DNA of 64,000 bases from Thalassotalea atypica (GTDB lineage: Bacteria; Pseudomonadota; Gammaproteobacteria; Enterobacterales; Alteromonadaceae), in assembly GCF_030295975.1 (NCBI RefSeq), contig NZ_AP027364.1:1612001-1676000 (forward strand), read 5' to 3'. A program made the translations under genes and the position numbers. The notes beneath the pieces are model-generated. The model worked only from the letters and a program-made list of their open reading frames with translations. It was not told the origin of the DNA and searched no databases. Position 1 is the stretch's first letter. Each line of letters opens with the position of its first letter. Positions 10,748-19,535 of this stretch are shown piece by piece.

Positions 10748-11170
10748 ATGTATAACCGAGTAAGACGACGCAAAGTCGCTGAAATAAACGTTGTACCCTA
10801 CATTGATGTTATGTTGGTACTGTTGATTATCTTCATGGTAACGGCACCACTGATCACGCAAGGGGTGAAAGTTGAATTGCCAAAAGCCGAATCAGAGCCT
10901 TTATCAGAAGATTCTAAGCCTCCGCTGGTTGCCTCTGTTGACGCTGACGGTAAGTATTATATTTCTGAAGGAACAGGCAAGAATAAATTAGTCACCGGTG
11001 AGCAGCTTGAAATTGAAGTAGCTGCCGCATTAATGCTTGACCCTGAAAAACCAGTGGTAGTTAACGGGGATGGTGCTGTTTCTTATGACGCTGTCGTACA
11101 ACTGATGGTGTTACTTCAAAAAGCGGGTGTACCGTCTGTCGGTTTAATGACTGATTCTCCGGAGCAATAG
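10748..11170 (+). CDS. tolR: Tol-Pal system protein TolR
   Basis: ExbD-family partner of TolQ, 140 aa: a short cytoplasmic N-terminus, one membrane helix (about 17-38) and a periplasmic domain. The proton-carrying Asp is present in VVPYIDVMLVLLIIFMV (Asp near residue 20). The periplasmic part ends with the typical AGVPSVGLMTDSP. The start ATG follows tolQ by 18 bases with AAAGGCG upstream, and only four bases separate its stop from tolA. Confidence 0.97.
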   Translation: MYNRVRRRKVAEINVVPYIDVMLVLLIIFMVTAPLITQGVKVELPKAESEPLSEDSKPPLVASVDADGKYYISEGTGKNKLVTGEQLEIEVAAALMLDPEKPVVVNGDGAVSYDAVVQLMVLLQKAGVPSVGLMTDSPEQ

Positions 11171-11174
11171 ATAG

Positions 11175-12107
11175 GTGAAAACGAAGTACGGACTGCCGAT
11201 CGCCTTAAGTTTGCTGATTCATGTTGCGTTGGCAATGGTTTTACTGTTTGGTGACTTTAGTATGACGCCAAAACCTAAGCCAACGCCTGTTGCGGTAAGT
11301 CAGCCCATCAAAGCCGTTGCTGTTAACAAAAGTGCTGTTGAACAGCATGTCAAAAAACTGAAAAAACAAAAAGCAGATGCAGAAGCCGCTGAGAAAAAGC
11401 GTATTCGCGATTTGGAAAAGCGGGCAGAAGCGGCACGTAAGAAACGCGCTGATGAAGAACAAAGAATAAAGAATTTAGAAAAGCAACGTAAGAAAAAAGA
11501 GAATGAGAAAAAGCTCGCTGATGATAAAGCTAAAAAAGCGAGAGAAAGAGCCAATGCTGCGGAAAAACTTCGCAAGCAAAAAGAAACAGAGCGCAAAAAT
11601 GCCGAGCAAGCAGCTGCCAAAGCAAAAGCGAAACGCTTAAAAGAAGAGGCTGAAGCTAAAAAAGCAGAAGAGCGCAGAAAGAAAAAAGAAGCTGAGCGTA
11701 AACGAAAAGCGGCGGAGAAAAAACGCAAAGAAAAAGAAGCGAAAGAGCGTGCAGAGCAAGAGCGATTATTAGCACAACAAATGGAGCAAGAAATGGCTTC
11801 GCGTCAACAAGCTCGTCAGCAACAAATGGTCAGCGAGATTAACCGATTTACAGCGCTCATTACGCAAACAATTCAGCGTTATTTAATTACTGATCAGGCA
11901 ACGATGGAAGGAAAGTCTTGTAAATTGACTATAAGTCTTGCACCATCGGGTTTTGTCACGAACGTGAAAACGGGCCAAGGTGCTGCTGTAGTATGTAACG
12001 CGGCTAAAAATGCGGTGTTAAAGGCGCAAACATTACCTGTATCGAAAGATCCTGAAGTGTTTAAAGAAATGCGTACGATTAGTTTAACGGTTGTACCTGA
12101 ATTTTAG
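11175..12107 (+). CDS. tolA: cell envelope integrity protein TolA
   Basis: Links the TolQR motor to Pal/TolB across the periplasm. The 310 residues divide into the N-terminal membrane helix (about 5-27), a long Lys/Glu/Ala-rich helical domain II (about 55-220, mostly K, E, A and R), and a globular C-terminal domain III (about 222-310) with two cysteines (GKSCKLTI and AVVCNAAK) able to form the usual disulphide. GTG 11175 is the start, with a GGTG context and four bases after tolR. Domain II is low complexity, so homology searches with the full length will attract spurious coiled-coil hits. Confidence 0.96.
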   Translation: MKTKYGLPIALSLLIHVALAMVLLFGDFSMTPKPKPTPVAVSQPIKAVAVNKSAVEQHVKKLKKQKADAEAAEKKRIRDLEKRAEAARKKRADEEQRIKNLEKQRKKKENEKKLADDKAKKARERANAAEKLRKQKETERKNAEQAAAKAKAKRLKEEAEAKKAEERRKKKEAERKRKAAEKKRKEKEAKERAEQERLLAQQMEQEMASRQQARQQQMVSEINRFTALITQTIQRYLITDQATMEGKSCKLTISLAPSGFVTNVKTGQGAAVVCNAAKNAVLKAQTLPVSKDPEVFKEMRTISLTVVPEF

Positions 12108-12121
12108 AGTATAGAAAAACA

Positions 12122-13495
12122 ATGATAACAAGAGAGATTGTCAACTTGATCAAATCGAAGTCCCTATTGATGGTATTTTTACTGTCACTATTTTCTTTTA
12201 GAGCATTTGCTACCCTTGAGATTGTAATTACTGAAGGGGTTGACGGTGCGCGTCCAATAGCTGTGCTACCGTTTAAATGGCAGGGCATGAGCCCATTACC
12301 TGAGAATATTTCTCGTGTGATCAGCGATGATTTACTGCGTAGTGGTAAGTTTAGCCCTATTGACGCCTCACGATTTCCACAAATTCCGTCAAAAGCTAAT
12401 GAAATAGATTATGCGGCATGGGCCGCTGAAGGTGTTGAAGCGGTAGTTATCGGCGAAGTAACTGAAACGTCAATTGGTCGATACCAAGTATCCTACCAAT
12501 TGGTTGACGTTATTCGTGGCCAAATAACTGGTGGTCAATCGCAGATGTTAAGCGGTGGTAAACTGGTTAATACAACAGACCATATTCTTGAAGAAAGCCA
12601 AGCCGAAATTGGTAGTGAACAATTTCGACGTTACGCACATCGTATTAGTAATGTTGTTTATGAACGGTTAACGGGTGCTCAAGGCGCATTTTTAACAAAA
12701 ATCTCATATATTATTGTCCGAGATCAAGGAGATTTCCCTTATCAATTAGTGATCGCAGACTACGATGGTTACAATGAACATACTTTGTTGAGTTCGAAAG
12801 AGCCATTAATGTCACCAACATGGCACCCAAATGGAAGCCAACTGGCTTATGTGACATTCGAAAACAGACAGGCACAAATTTATACTATTGATATTTATAC
12901 AGGAAAACGTACATTAGTAAGTTCGTATAAAGGCATAAATGGTGCGCCGCGTTGGTCGCCTGATGGAAAAACATTGGCGATGGTGCTGTCTAAAGACGGT
13001 AACCCAGAGGTCTATACCATGGACTTAGCAACTAAAAAATTAAGAAGAATTACACGTCATCGTGCAATAGATACTGAACCAAGCTGGTCTCCTGATGGTA
13101 AATCTCTTGTTTTTAGTTCAGAACGGGGTGGAAAAGCACAGCTTTATCGCGTAAATTTAGTCGATGGGAAAATAAGAAGGCTTACTTTTGATGGTGAAAT
13201 GAACCTGGGTGGCTCAATTACTCCAGATGGCCGTCAACTGGTCATGGTTAACAGAACCCGTGGTCGTTACCATTTAGCCAAACAAGAATTAGGTTCAAAT
13301 GTGTTTCAGGTATTAACTAAAACACGTTTAGACGAATCGCCAAGTATTGCACCTAACGGTGGTATGATCATATACAGTACTTTGCACAATAATAGACAGG
13401 TACTGAGTTTAGTGTCAGTAGATGGTCGTTTTAAAGCGCGTTTACCTGCTTTAAACGGTCAAGTGAAGTCACCAGCTTGGTCACCGTTTTTATAA
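12122..13495 (+). CDS. tolB: Tol-Pal system beta-propeller protein TolB
   Basis: Periplasmic protein that binds Pal and the TolA C-terminus. It is 457 aa, with a signal peptide ending near FRAFA (about residue 30), an N-terminal alpha/beta domain with the conserved [10 protein letters not shown], and a six-bladed propeller with repeated WSPDGK-type blades ([36 protein letters not shown]). The start ATG 12122 gives a leader somewhat longer than usual, and a start a few codons later cannot be excluded. pal follows after 44 bases. Confidence 0.96.
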   Translation: MITREIVNLIKSKSLLMVFLLSLFSFRAFATLEIVITEGVDGARPIAVLPFKWQGMSPLPENISRVISDDLLRSGKFSPIDASRFPQIPSKANEIDYAAWAAEGVEAVVIGEVTETSIGRYQVSYQLVDVIRGQITGGQSQMLSGGKLVNTTDHILEESQAEIGSEQFRRYAHRISNVVYERLTGAQGAFLTKISYIIVRDQGDFPYQLVIADYDGYNEHTLLSSKEPLMSPTWHPNGSQLAYVTFENRQAQIYTIDIYTGKRTLVSSYKGINGAPRWSPDGKTLAMVLSKDGNPEVYTMDLATKKLRRITRHRAIDTEPSWSPDGKSLVFSSERGGKAQLYRVNLVDGKIRRLTFDGEMNLGGSITPDGRQLVMVNRTRGRYHLAKQELGSNVFQVLTKTRLDESPSIAPNGGMIIYSTLHNNRQVLSLVSVDGRFKARLPALNGQVKSPAWSPFL

Positions 13496-13539
13496 AAATA
13501 ACTAGTTAATTCAAATTACATGAATAAGGAAAAAATAAA

Positions 13540-14079
13540 ATGCGCTTAAACAAAATAGTTAAAAGCCTAGCTATTGCATTACCTTTACTTACTTTAGGCG
13601 CTTGTAGCTCAAGCTCTGATACTGACGCTCAAAGCCAAGTAGACACAAACAGCACTCAAACTGTAGAACAAGCACAAGATAACGTTCAAGTTACAGCAGC
13701 ACAACGTGCCGCTGAAATTGAAGAACAAAAGCGCCAAGAGATGGAACGCCTTCGTGGTGAGCACATCGTACATTTCGATTTTGACGTTTCAACAGTTAAT
13801 AGCACATACGCAACTATTTTAGATGCACATGCGAAATTCCTTAATGAAAATACAGATGTAAATGTATTAATTGAAGGTCACGCTGATGAACGTGGCACGC
13901 CAGAGTACAACATTGCATTAGGCGAGCGTCGTGCAAAAGCCGTTCAAACTTATTTAGAAAACATGGGTGTATCTTCTTCACAACTTAGCGTAGTTAGCTA
14001 CGGTGAAGAAAAGCCAATGGTTAAAGACCGCACAGAATCTGCGTTCGCTAAAAACCGTCGCGCTGTTTTAGTTTACTAA
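13540..14079 (+). CDS. pal: peptidoglycan-associated lipoprotein Pal
   Basis: Outer-membrane lipoprotein that binds peptidoglycan and TolB/TolA. The 179 residues include a lipoprotein signal with lipobox LGAC (Cys near residue 22), a Ser/Thr/Gln-rich linker, and an OmpA-like peptidoglycan-binding domain (about 75-179). The meso-DAP-binding motif IEGHADERGTPEYNIALGERRA is intact. A good AAGGAAAA ribosome-binding site precedes the ATG. cpoB follows after 13 bases. Confidence 0.97.
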   Translation: MRLNKIVKSLAIALPLLTLGACSSSSDTDAQSQVDTNSTQTVEQAQDNVQVTAAQRAAEIEEQKRQEMERLRGEHIVHFDFDVSTVNSTYATILDAHAKFLNENTDVNVLIEGHADERGTPEYNIALGERRAKAVQTYLENMGVSSSQLSVVSYGEEKPMVKDRTESAFAKNRRAVLVY

Positions 14080-14092
14080 TACAAGGCTGTCG

Positions 14093-14872
14093 ATGAAACT
14101 CAATAAGATTATTATTGGGCTTGCCATAGTAGTCGGTACACCTATTGTACTGGCTACAGAGCCTGCGCCCGTTATAGATGTGAGTTCTCAGCCTGTTGGC
14201 GGAGTTTCCGGACAACTCGCGAGCTTAGAACGAAAATTAGATGCACGTAACCGTGCGCAGGTAAATATTCAACGCCAACTTGATGAATTGCAAAATGAAG
14301 TCAATGAACTTCGTGGTGTCACTGAGTTGCATAGTCATCAATTGGGCCAAGTGCTTGAACGTCAACGAGAACTATATCAAGAGCTCGATCGACGTGTATC
14401 GCAAGCATTAAAACCAGCCAATCAAGTACCTTCAACATTAGCTGCGCCAACAGGCGTAGCAGGGGCGCCTGCAACAGTTTATAGCGCCAATTTAACTGAA
14501 AATGAAGCGTATGATCGTGCTGTAAATATGGTGCTTAAAGAAAAGCAGTATGACAAGGCTATTCCTGAATTTAGAGCATTCAATGAGAAGTTCCCTAATT
14601 CTACCTATGCAGCTAATGCGCATTATTGGTTAGGACAGCTTTTATTTAATAAAAACGCCTTAGATGAAGCTGGTACAGAATTTAATATTGTTGTTGAACA
14701 ATATAAAGATTCAAATAAAAGACCTGATGCCATGCTAAAGTTAGGATTGGTTGCTCAAAAGCAAGGACAGAAGGGTAAAGCGGTTGCTATCTATCAGCAA
14801 TTGATCAGCGAGTACCCCTCGTCAACACCTGCCCAGCTTGCTCAACCTAGGTTATCTAGCTTACAACAATAA
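14093..14872 (+). CDS. cpoB: cell division coordinator CpoB (YbgF)
   Basis: Periplasmic protein coordinating PBP1B activity and Tol-Pal energisation at the septum. The 259 residues comprise a signal peptide (cleavage near VLATEPA), an N-terminal trimerising coiled coil (about 40-100, rich in R, Q, E and L), a Pro/Ala linker, and a C-terminal TPR domain (about 137-259) with the typical AHYWLGQLLFNK and AIYQQLISEYP repeats. It is the last gene of the tol-pal operon. A 12-bp stem-loop lies 15 bases downstream. Confidence 0.95.
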   Translation: MKLNKIIIGLAIVVGTPIVLATEPAPVIDVSSQPVGGVSGQLASLERKLDARNRAQVNIQRQLDELQNEVNELRGVTELHSHQLGQVLERQRELYQELDRRVSQALKPANQVPSTLAAPTGVAGAPATVYSANLTENEAYDRAVNMVLKEKQYDKAIPEFRAFNEKFPNSTYAANAHYWLGQLLFNKNALDEAGTEFNIVVEQYKDSNKRPDAMLKLGLVAQKQGQKGKAVAIYQQLISEYPSSTPAQLAQPRLSSLQQ

Positions 14873-14886
14873 ACTGCCGATAACTT

Positions 14887-14919
14887 GTTCTGTTTGCTTT
14901 GTATTTGAGCAAACAGAAC
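14887..14919 (+). terminator. 12-bp stem-loop after the tol-pal operon
   Basis: GTTCTGTTTGCT (14887-14898) pairs perfectly with AGCAAACAGAAC (14908-14919) around a nine-base loop. No T-tract follows on either strand, so it may be a Rho-assisted or mRNA-stabilising 3' hairpin rather than a canonical intrinsic terminator. Confidence 0.6.
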
Positions 14920-14948
14920 ATAAACTCAAAAAAAATATAAATTTGTTG

Positions 14949-14976
14949 TTGCACTAAAAATTTATATGAGTATTAT
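14949..14976 (+). promoter_or_regulatory. promoter of the tRNA-Lys cluster
   Basis: TTGCAC (14949-14954), a 16-base spacer and TATTAT (14971-14976), followed by a GC-rich stretch GCGGCGCG. A GC-rich discriminator is typical of stringently controlled stable-RNA promoters. The first tRNA starts about 40 bases downstream. Confidence 0.65.
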
Positions 14977-15016
14977 ATGCGGCGCGTGACCGAGAGGTCA
15001 CAAGATTACAAGTTAC

Positions 15017-15092
15017 CGGTCGTTAGCTCAGTTGGTAGAGCAGTTGGCTTTTAACCAATTTGTCGAAGGTTCAAATCCTTCACGACCGACCA
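15017..15092 (+). tRNA. tRNA-Lys (UUU), copy 1
   Basis: 76-nt cloverleaf with D-loop AGCTCAGTTGGTAGAGC, anticodon loop CTTTTAA (anticodon TTT), T-loop GGTTCAAATCC and encoded CCA. The acceptor stem pairs CGGTCGT with ACGACCG, so the first pair is C1-G72. First of four identical copies, in a spacing of 122, 116 and 116 bases. Confidence 0.97.
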
Positions 15093-15138
15093 CTTTCTTA
15101 CCAATATTGTGGCGGAGCTTGTAACAAACAATTAGATT

Positions 15139-15214
15139 CGGTCGTTAGCTCAGTTGGTAGAGCAGTTGGCTTTTAACCAATTTGTCGAAGGTTCAAATCC
15201 TTCACGACCGACCA
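15139..15214 (+). tRNA. tRNA-Lys (UUU), copy 2
   Basis: Sequence identical to copy 1, including the encoded CCA. Its downstream spacer contains a short CCACTT / AAGTGG hairpin followed by T's, shared with the spacer after copy 3; this marks a recent 116-bp tandem duplication. Confidence 0.97.
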
Positions 15215-15254
15215 CTTTTTTTAAGTGGCCATCTTTTTGTATCAAATCTATATT

Positions 15255-15330
15255 CGGTCGTTAGCTCAGTTGGTAGAGCAGTTGGCTTTTAACCAATTTG
15301 TCGAAGGTTCAAATCCTTCACGACCGACCA
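15255..15330 (+). tRNA. tRNA-Lys (UUU), copy 3
   Basis: Identical to copies 1 and 2 with anticodon TTT and encoded CCA. It starts exactly 116 bases after copy 2, and its flanks match those of copy 2 closely. Confidence 0.97.
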
Positions 15331-15370
15331 CTTTTTTTAAGTGGCCATCTATTTGTATAAAATCTATATT

Positions 15371-15446
15371 CGGTCGTTAGCTCAGTTGGTAGAGCAGTTG
15401 GCTTTTAACCAATTTGTCGAAGGTTCAAATCCTTCACGACCGACCA
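15371..15446 (+). tRNA. tRNA-Lys (UUU), copy 4
   Basis: Identical to the preceding copies. Its 3' flank differs from theirs: a 153-bp non-coding segment follows and ends in a duplicate of the tRNA 3' end (15600-15625). Confidence 0.97.
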
Positions 15447-15599
15447 ACTTCTCAAGCATGTCATTATGTCCATATTTTACATTTTACATTTCACATTGAT
15501 CAGTTTTTAGAACCTGAGAAGAAGGTTCACAAAATTGTCAGGAACAATATTGAAGGTGCAAGGCACCGCCCGCAGGGTGAAGTACAGGATGTACGGAAT

Positions 15600-15625
15600 A
15601 AATCCTTCACGACCGACCACTTTCT
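15600..15625 (+). repeat. duplicated 3' end of tRNA-Lys (26 bases)
   Basis: Bases 15600-15625 match 15073-15098, the T-arm/acceptor 3' part of tRNA-Lys plus six flanking bases. They stand 153 bases beyond the last intact tRNA. The 5' part of a tRNA is absent, so this is a fragment, either left by recombination at the tRNA 3' end or part of a tRNA-linked repeat like the rtT repeats of E. coli tyrT. Confidence 0.8.
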
Positions 15626-15773
15626 AATAAAAATTCTAACAGCTACCTAAAAACTTCTTTAATTTCATCGCTCTTTAACTGCTTTGATATAAGCCTTTGT
15701 GCATATACACATTCGAAAATGTTTAGCGTATAATTGCGTCCCAGTTTTTAGCAAAGTTGCTCCAGAGTTTTAC

Positions 15774-16817
15774 ATGTCGCAATCGAATTTAGCCGTAGAT
15801 ATTGATTTTCAATTTCCAGCCAAGCCTCTGCCTCTATCTGATTCAGAAAAGCACGAATACAAGAACAGTATCAAACAGCTTCTTAAAGAAAAAAATGCCG
15901 TACTAATTGCTCATTATTACACTGATCCTGAAATTCAAGCACTGGCTGAAGAAACCGGGGGCTGTGTTGCCGATTCATTGGAAATGGCAAGGTTTGGCAA
16001 TGAGCATGATGCTGATACTTTGATCATCGCTGGTGTTAAGTTTATGGGTGAAACGGCCAAAGTACTAACCCCGACTAAAAACGTAGTAATGCCGACACTC
16101 GATGCGACTTGTTCACTCGATCTTGGCTGCCCAATTGAAGAGTTCGATGCATTTTGTAATCAACACCCTGATCGTACGGTTGTTGTCTATGCCAATACCT
16201 CTCCTGAAGTGAAGGCGCGAGCAGACTGGATCGTGACTTCTTCTTGTGCACTTGAAATTGTTGAGCATTTGGATGAACGTGGTGAAAAAATTATCTGGGG
16301 CCCAGATCGTCATTTAGGCAACTATATTCAAAAACAAACTGGCGCTGATATGTTGATGTGGCAGGGGGCGTGTATTGTACACGATGAATTTAAAACTAAA
16401 GCGCTAAGCGACATGAAAGCAATGCACACAGATGCAGCCGTACTTGTGCACCCTGAATCTCCCGCTGAAATTATCGAATTGGCAGATGCTGTTGGCTCAA
16501 CCAGTCAACTGATTAAAGCAGCGCAGAATTTACCTAACCAAAAATTCATCGTAGCCACCGATCGTGGTATTTTCTATAAAATGCAGCAGCTGTGCCCTGA
16601 AAAAGAATTTTTCGAAGCACCAACCGCCGGAGAAGGCGCTACGTGTAGAAGCTGCGCACATTGTCCTTGGATGGCAATGAATGGACTACAAGCAATTGAA
16701 GAAGCGCTAATAAACCCATCAGGTAAAGAGGTATTTGTAGATATGGATATTAGGGAAGGTGCCCTTAAATCTACGAATAAGATGTTGGACTTTGCTGCTA
16801 ATATCCTTAACAACTGA
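15774..16817 (+). CDS. nadA: quinolinate synthase NadA
   Basis: Condenses iminoaspartate with dihydroxyacetone phosphate to quinolinate, the second step of de novo NAD synthesis; a [4Fe-4S] cytoplasmic enzyme. From ATG 15774 the protein has 347 aa, exactly the E. coli length. A longer frame exists from 15699 but adds 25 unrelated residues. Conserved segments include [12 protein letters not shown], the cysteine-bearing [23 protein letters not shown] and the C-terminal [20 protein letters not shown] at 15729-15734 sits 40 bases before the ATG and is the probable -10 element, though no clear -35 is seen. Transcribed alone. Confidence 0.96.
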   Translation: MSQSNLAVDIDFQFPAKPLPLSDSEKHEYKNSIKQLLKEKNAVLIAHYYTDPEIQALAEETGGCVADSLEMARFGNEHDADTLIIAGVKFMGETAKVLTPTKNVVMPTLDATCSLDLGCPIEEFDAFCNQHPDRTVVVYANTSPEVKARADWIVTSSCALEIVEHLDERGEKIIWGPDRHLGNYIQKQTGADMLMWQGACIVHDEFKTKALSDMKAMHTDAAVLVHPESPAEIIELADAVGSTSQLIKAAQNLPNQKFIVATDRGIFYKMQQLCPEKEFFEAPTAGEGATCRSCAHCPWMAMNGLQAIEEALINPSGKEVFVDMDIREGALKSTNKMLDFAANILNN

Positions 16818-16932
16818 TTGCAAATGCCGACTATTTAGTCAATTAGCGCTAAAAGCGCAGTTTGTCATTGATTAACTGCGTTAAATTACCTAACATAGCG
16901 CCGCTTAAAGAAAATCTTCTTAAAGTTCTCAA

Positions 16933-16950
16933 GGTGGCGTGTCCGAGTGG
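16933..16950 (+). repeat. 5' fragment of tRNA-Ser
   Basis: Eighteen bases, GGTGGCGTGTCCGAGTGG, match the first 18 bases of the intact tRNA-Ser at 17072 with one mismatch, and both are preceded by AA. The D-loop and everything after diverge immediately. The copies are 139 bases apart. The intervening segment holds a perfect 10-bp hairpin (TTGAAAAAGC / GCTTTTTCAA, 16963-16985). Confidence 0.75.
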
Positions 16951-17071
16951 GGCGTTATCAAATTGAAAAAGCGCTGCTTTTTCAAGTAACGGCAGACATT
17001 CATGGACGAATGGATTGGGTGCCGATCATCAGGGATGTGTTTACTGCCCGATGAAACTATTTCAAATTTAA

Positions 17072-17159
17072 GGTGACGTGTCCGAGTGGCTGAAGGAGCA
17101 CGCCTGGAAAGTGTGTAAAGGGCAACCTTTCGAGAGTTCGAATCTCTCCGTCACCGCCA
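17072..17159 (+). tRNA. tRNA-Ser (GGA)
   Basis: 88-nt class II tRNA with a long variable arm: acceptor GGTGACG / CGTCACC, anticodon loop CTGGAAA (anticodon GGA), variable arm AAAGGGCAACCTTT, T-arm GAGAGTTCGAATCTCTC and encoded CCA. Its 3' end is the left attachment site of the island that starts with the integrase at 17465. Confidence 0.97.
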
Positions 17160-17167
17160 TTCTCTCT
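17146..17167 (+). repeat. left attachment site (attL core) in tRNA-Ser 3' end
   Basis: Sequence CTCCGTC-A-CCGCCATTCTCTCT spans the acceptor stem, CCA and eight bases of flank. It matches 41790-41810, which lacks the single A. P4-type integrases commonly use the 3' end of tRNA-Ser genes. Confidence 0.8.
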
Positions 17168-17268
17168 TCTCCTAACTTCCATTAAAGTCTTGGTGTCTTT
17201 ATTTTTCCTATGTTTTACAGAAACTTGGTGTCTATCTAAGTCCATTAGTGTTTTACTCCATCCAAAAC

Positions 17269-17468
17269 TTTTAGTAACATTCGTAGTAACACTGGCAGGC
17301 GTTAAACATAGCCAGTGTTACTAAAAATAAGGTTTTTGCGTTGGCTGGTTTTTGGTTAAAATGCGGAGCTCTTTATTTTTATTGGGCTTGAACTGGTGTT
17401 ACTACGCTTTTTTTAGCAGTTTTCCAGTGTTACTAAAACATAAGTTTTCCATGATGGTGTTACTATGG
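17269..17468. repeat. cluster of integrase arm-type repeats, left end
   Basis: Six variants of TTTTAGTAACACTGG or its complement lie between the tRNA and the integrase: at 17269 and 17284 in direct orientation, and at 17312 (CCAGTGTTACTAAAA), 17392, 17424 (CCAGTGTTACTAAAA) and 17455 inverted. The last overlaps the integrase start codon. This fits arm-type binding sites that would also allow the integrase to repress its own promoter. Confidence 0.65.
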
Positions 17469-18709
17469 CTAGAAGAACAACCCCGTTAACTAATACAGAA
17501 GTAAAACAGGCAAAACCTAAAGAAAAAGAATATAACCTGGCTGATGGTGATGGATTACAACTCAGGGTAAAACCAAGCGGCTCTAAACTTTGGCTATTTA
17601 ATTACACTAGGCCTTTCATTAAAAAACGGGCGAATATTAGTTTTGGTTCTTATCCAGCGGTTTCTTTAGCTAACGCAAGAGAGAAGCGCAAAGAAGCCCA
17701 TGAGTTACTTGCTCAGGATATAGACCCGAAAGAGCACCGTTTAGAAATACATAATCAGCAAAAAGGCTTGTTAGAAAATACATTAAAATTTGTCGCTGTA
17801 GATTGGTTTGATATAAAGAAAAGTTCTATTAAGCCAGACTATGCTAAAGACATATGGCGCTCTTTAGAAATTCATGTATTTCCACCTTTAGGAAAATATC
17901 CTATCTCCAAACTAACTGCTCCAATTGCCATAGATGCACTTAAAAAAGTTGCTGCTGCGGGGAATTTGGAAACAGTAAGGCGATTGGCTCAGCGGTTAAA
18001 TGAAATCATGACTTTTTCTGTTAATACAGGCTTAGTTCATGCAAACCCGTTAAGTGGTATTAATGCTGCATTTGAAAAGCCTAAACGTAAGCATATGGCG
18101 ACAATTAAACCCGACGAGTTGCCTGAGTTCATGCAGACTTTGAATGCAGCTAACCTTGTTGTAGTTACACGAGCATTAATAGAATTTCAGTTGCATACCA
18201 TGACTCGTTCAAATGAATCAGCAAAGGCGTGTTGGAACGAGTTTGATCTAGAGAATGGTTTATGGGTTATTCCTGGCTCTCGCATGAAAATGGGGAGAGA
18301 GCACATCATTCCATTATCGCCGCAAGTTCAAAACATACTGAAAGTGCTGGAGCAACATAGAAGGCCTTATACTGACTTTGTATTTCCATCACGTAACAAC
18401 CCTAAAAAGCATGTTAATACAGAAACTGTCAATAAAACGCTAAGGCGGATTGGTTACCAAGATAGGTTGGTCGCCCATGGTTTTAGAGCGTTGGCTAGCA
18501 CAACCTTAAATGAGCAAGAATTTAACCCTGATGTAATTGAAGCTGCATTAGCACACGTGGACAAAAATGAAGTGCGTAAGGCTTATAACAGAGCAGAATA
18601 TCTTGAAAAGAGAAAAGTAATGATGTGCTGGTGGTCAAATCATATTGAAGAAAGTTCAACTGGCAATATGAGCGTGATAAGTAACATTAAACATCTGAAA
18701 GCTATTTAA
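17465..18709 (+). CDS. P4-family tyrosine integrase (tRNA-Ser island)
   Basis: Site-specific recombinase of 414 aa expected to integrate and excise the island at tRNA-Ser. The N-terminus is a DUF4102-type arm-binding domain (about 1-95, with DGDGLQLRVKPSGSKLW and SFGSYPAVSLANAR). A core-binding domain follows (about 100-200), then the catalytic domain. The catalytic residues are all present: Arg in HTMTRSNES, Lys in RMKMGREH, His-x-x-Arg in HGFRALAST, His in LAHVDKNEV and the nucleophile Tyr in AYNRAEYLEKR. The ATG lies inside an arm-like repeat, 300 bases from the tRNA, reading away from it. It looks intact and functional. Confidence 0.95.
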   Translation: MARRTTPLTNTEVKQAKPKEKEYNLADGDGLQLRVKPSGSKLWLFNYTRPFIKKRANISFGSYPAVSLANAREKRKEAHELLAQDIDPKEHRLEIHNQQKGLLENTLKFVAVDWFDIKKSSIKPDYAKDIWRSLEIHVFPPLGKYPISKLTAPIAIDALKKVAAAGNLETVRRLAQRLNEIMTFSVNTGLVHANPLSGINAAFEKPKRKHMATIKPDELPEFMQTLNAANLVVVTRALIEFQLHTMTRSNESAKACWNEFDLENGLWVIPGSRMKMGREHIIPLSPQVQNILKVLEQHRRPYTDFVFPSRNNPKKHVNTETVNKTLRRIGYQDRLVAHGFRALASTTLNEQEFNPDVIEAALAHVDKNEVRKAYNRAEYLEKRKVMMCWWSNHIEESSTGNMSVISNIKHLKAI

Positions 18710-19246
18710 ATTATTTAGCAATCGATTGTACTTTACTATTTGACATTGATTGATTTACTGTTATCGTACGATCGTAGATCTTATTGGACACCACAGAATA
18801 GAGGAACGGCAAGAGCCGACTAAATTATACTAAATTGGTAACTAGAGGGATAAACAAGATTATTTTAATTGATAATCTTGGCGCTAATTCCGATGCATCG
18901 TTCATGTCAATTTTTGACGGTGAGCACTTTTCTCTATGGTCAAATTCTAAGAAACAAAAATTCAAACAACAACTCCTTCAGGAATTGTATAGCCTCCTAT
19001 GCTGGGCGATCATTTTCCTTAACTTACTTCAAATACAGATTAATTCTCAGACTAGAGTTTATTTACTTTGGGTCGCTCGATATCCGATTCGAGTAACATA
19101 TGTATATGTTTTAAAAGTAATGAATTTTAGACATTCTAACCAAAACATTCCTGCCAATTTTTAATTCGATTATTCATTAGTTAAACACACAAAATATTAC
19201 TATTAACTGAATTTGTTAAGGGGTTTCTATACCCCCAGGAATACTT
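18710..19246. other. 537-base gap between integrase and AlpA gene, no supported gene
   Basis: Two overlapping frames of 75 and 109 codons here have no ribosome-binding site and no protein-like pattern. The stretch does include TTGACA at 18740-18745 and a ten-base palindrome ATCGTACGAT at 18763-18772, which could be an operator or promoter region. A GGGG / CCCC hairpin (about 19220-19236) lies just before the AlpA ribosome-binding site. Confidence 0.5.
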
Positions 19247-19426
19247 ATGAAATTTATTCGTCTACCACAAGTAAAAACAAAAACAGGCCTAAGCCGAAGC
19301 AGCATTTACGCAATGATGTCGCAAAAAACGTTTCCGCAAAATATTAAGCTTGGCGCCCGTGCCGTAGCTTGGAATGAGTGTGAAATTGACCAATGGTTAA
19401 CAGCAAAAATGGAACAGTCTCAGTAG
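19247..19426 (+). CDS. AlpA-family transcriptional regulator (59 aa)
   Basis: Small MerR-like winged helix protein of the AlpA/excisionase type, too short for most gene callers. It begins MKFIRLPQVKTKTGLSRSS, followed by IYAMMSQKTFPQNIKLG, AVAWNECEIDQWL: the canonical AlpA pattern of strand, helix-turn-helix, phosphate-loop and WxxxEIDxWL. ATG 19247 has AGGA eight bases upstream. In P4-like islands such proteins activate integrase or excision, and here it sits between the integrase and the Rep gene, consistent with control of excision or replication. The stop is at 19424-19426. Confidence 0.88.
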   Translation: MKFIRLPQVKTKTGLSRSSIYAMMSQKTFPQNIKLGARAVAWNECEIDQWLTAKMEQSQ

Positions 19427-19535
19427 TGGTTGAATAGCGGGAATGATTATTAAGGCTATCATTCCCGCTTTTAATACAAGTTACAGAGCCCTTATTTCTA
19501 TTCACCTTTATATAAATATTGTCGAGAATAAATTA

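Noticed and set aside
15414-15650. 78-codon plus-strand frame over tRNA-Lys copy 4
   Set aside because: It starts inside a tRNA gene and runs through the tRNA-derived repeat; chance open frame.
18835-19164. 109-codon frame after the integrase
   Set aside because: TTG start without a ribosome-binding site, another frame overlaps it, and the translation looks random.
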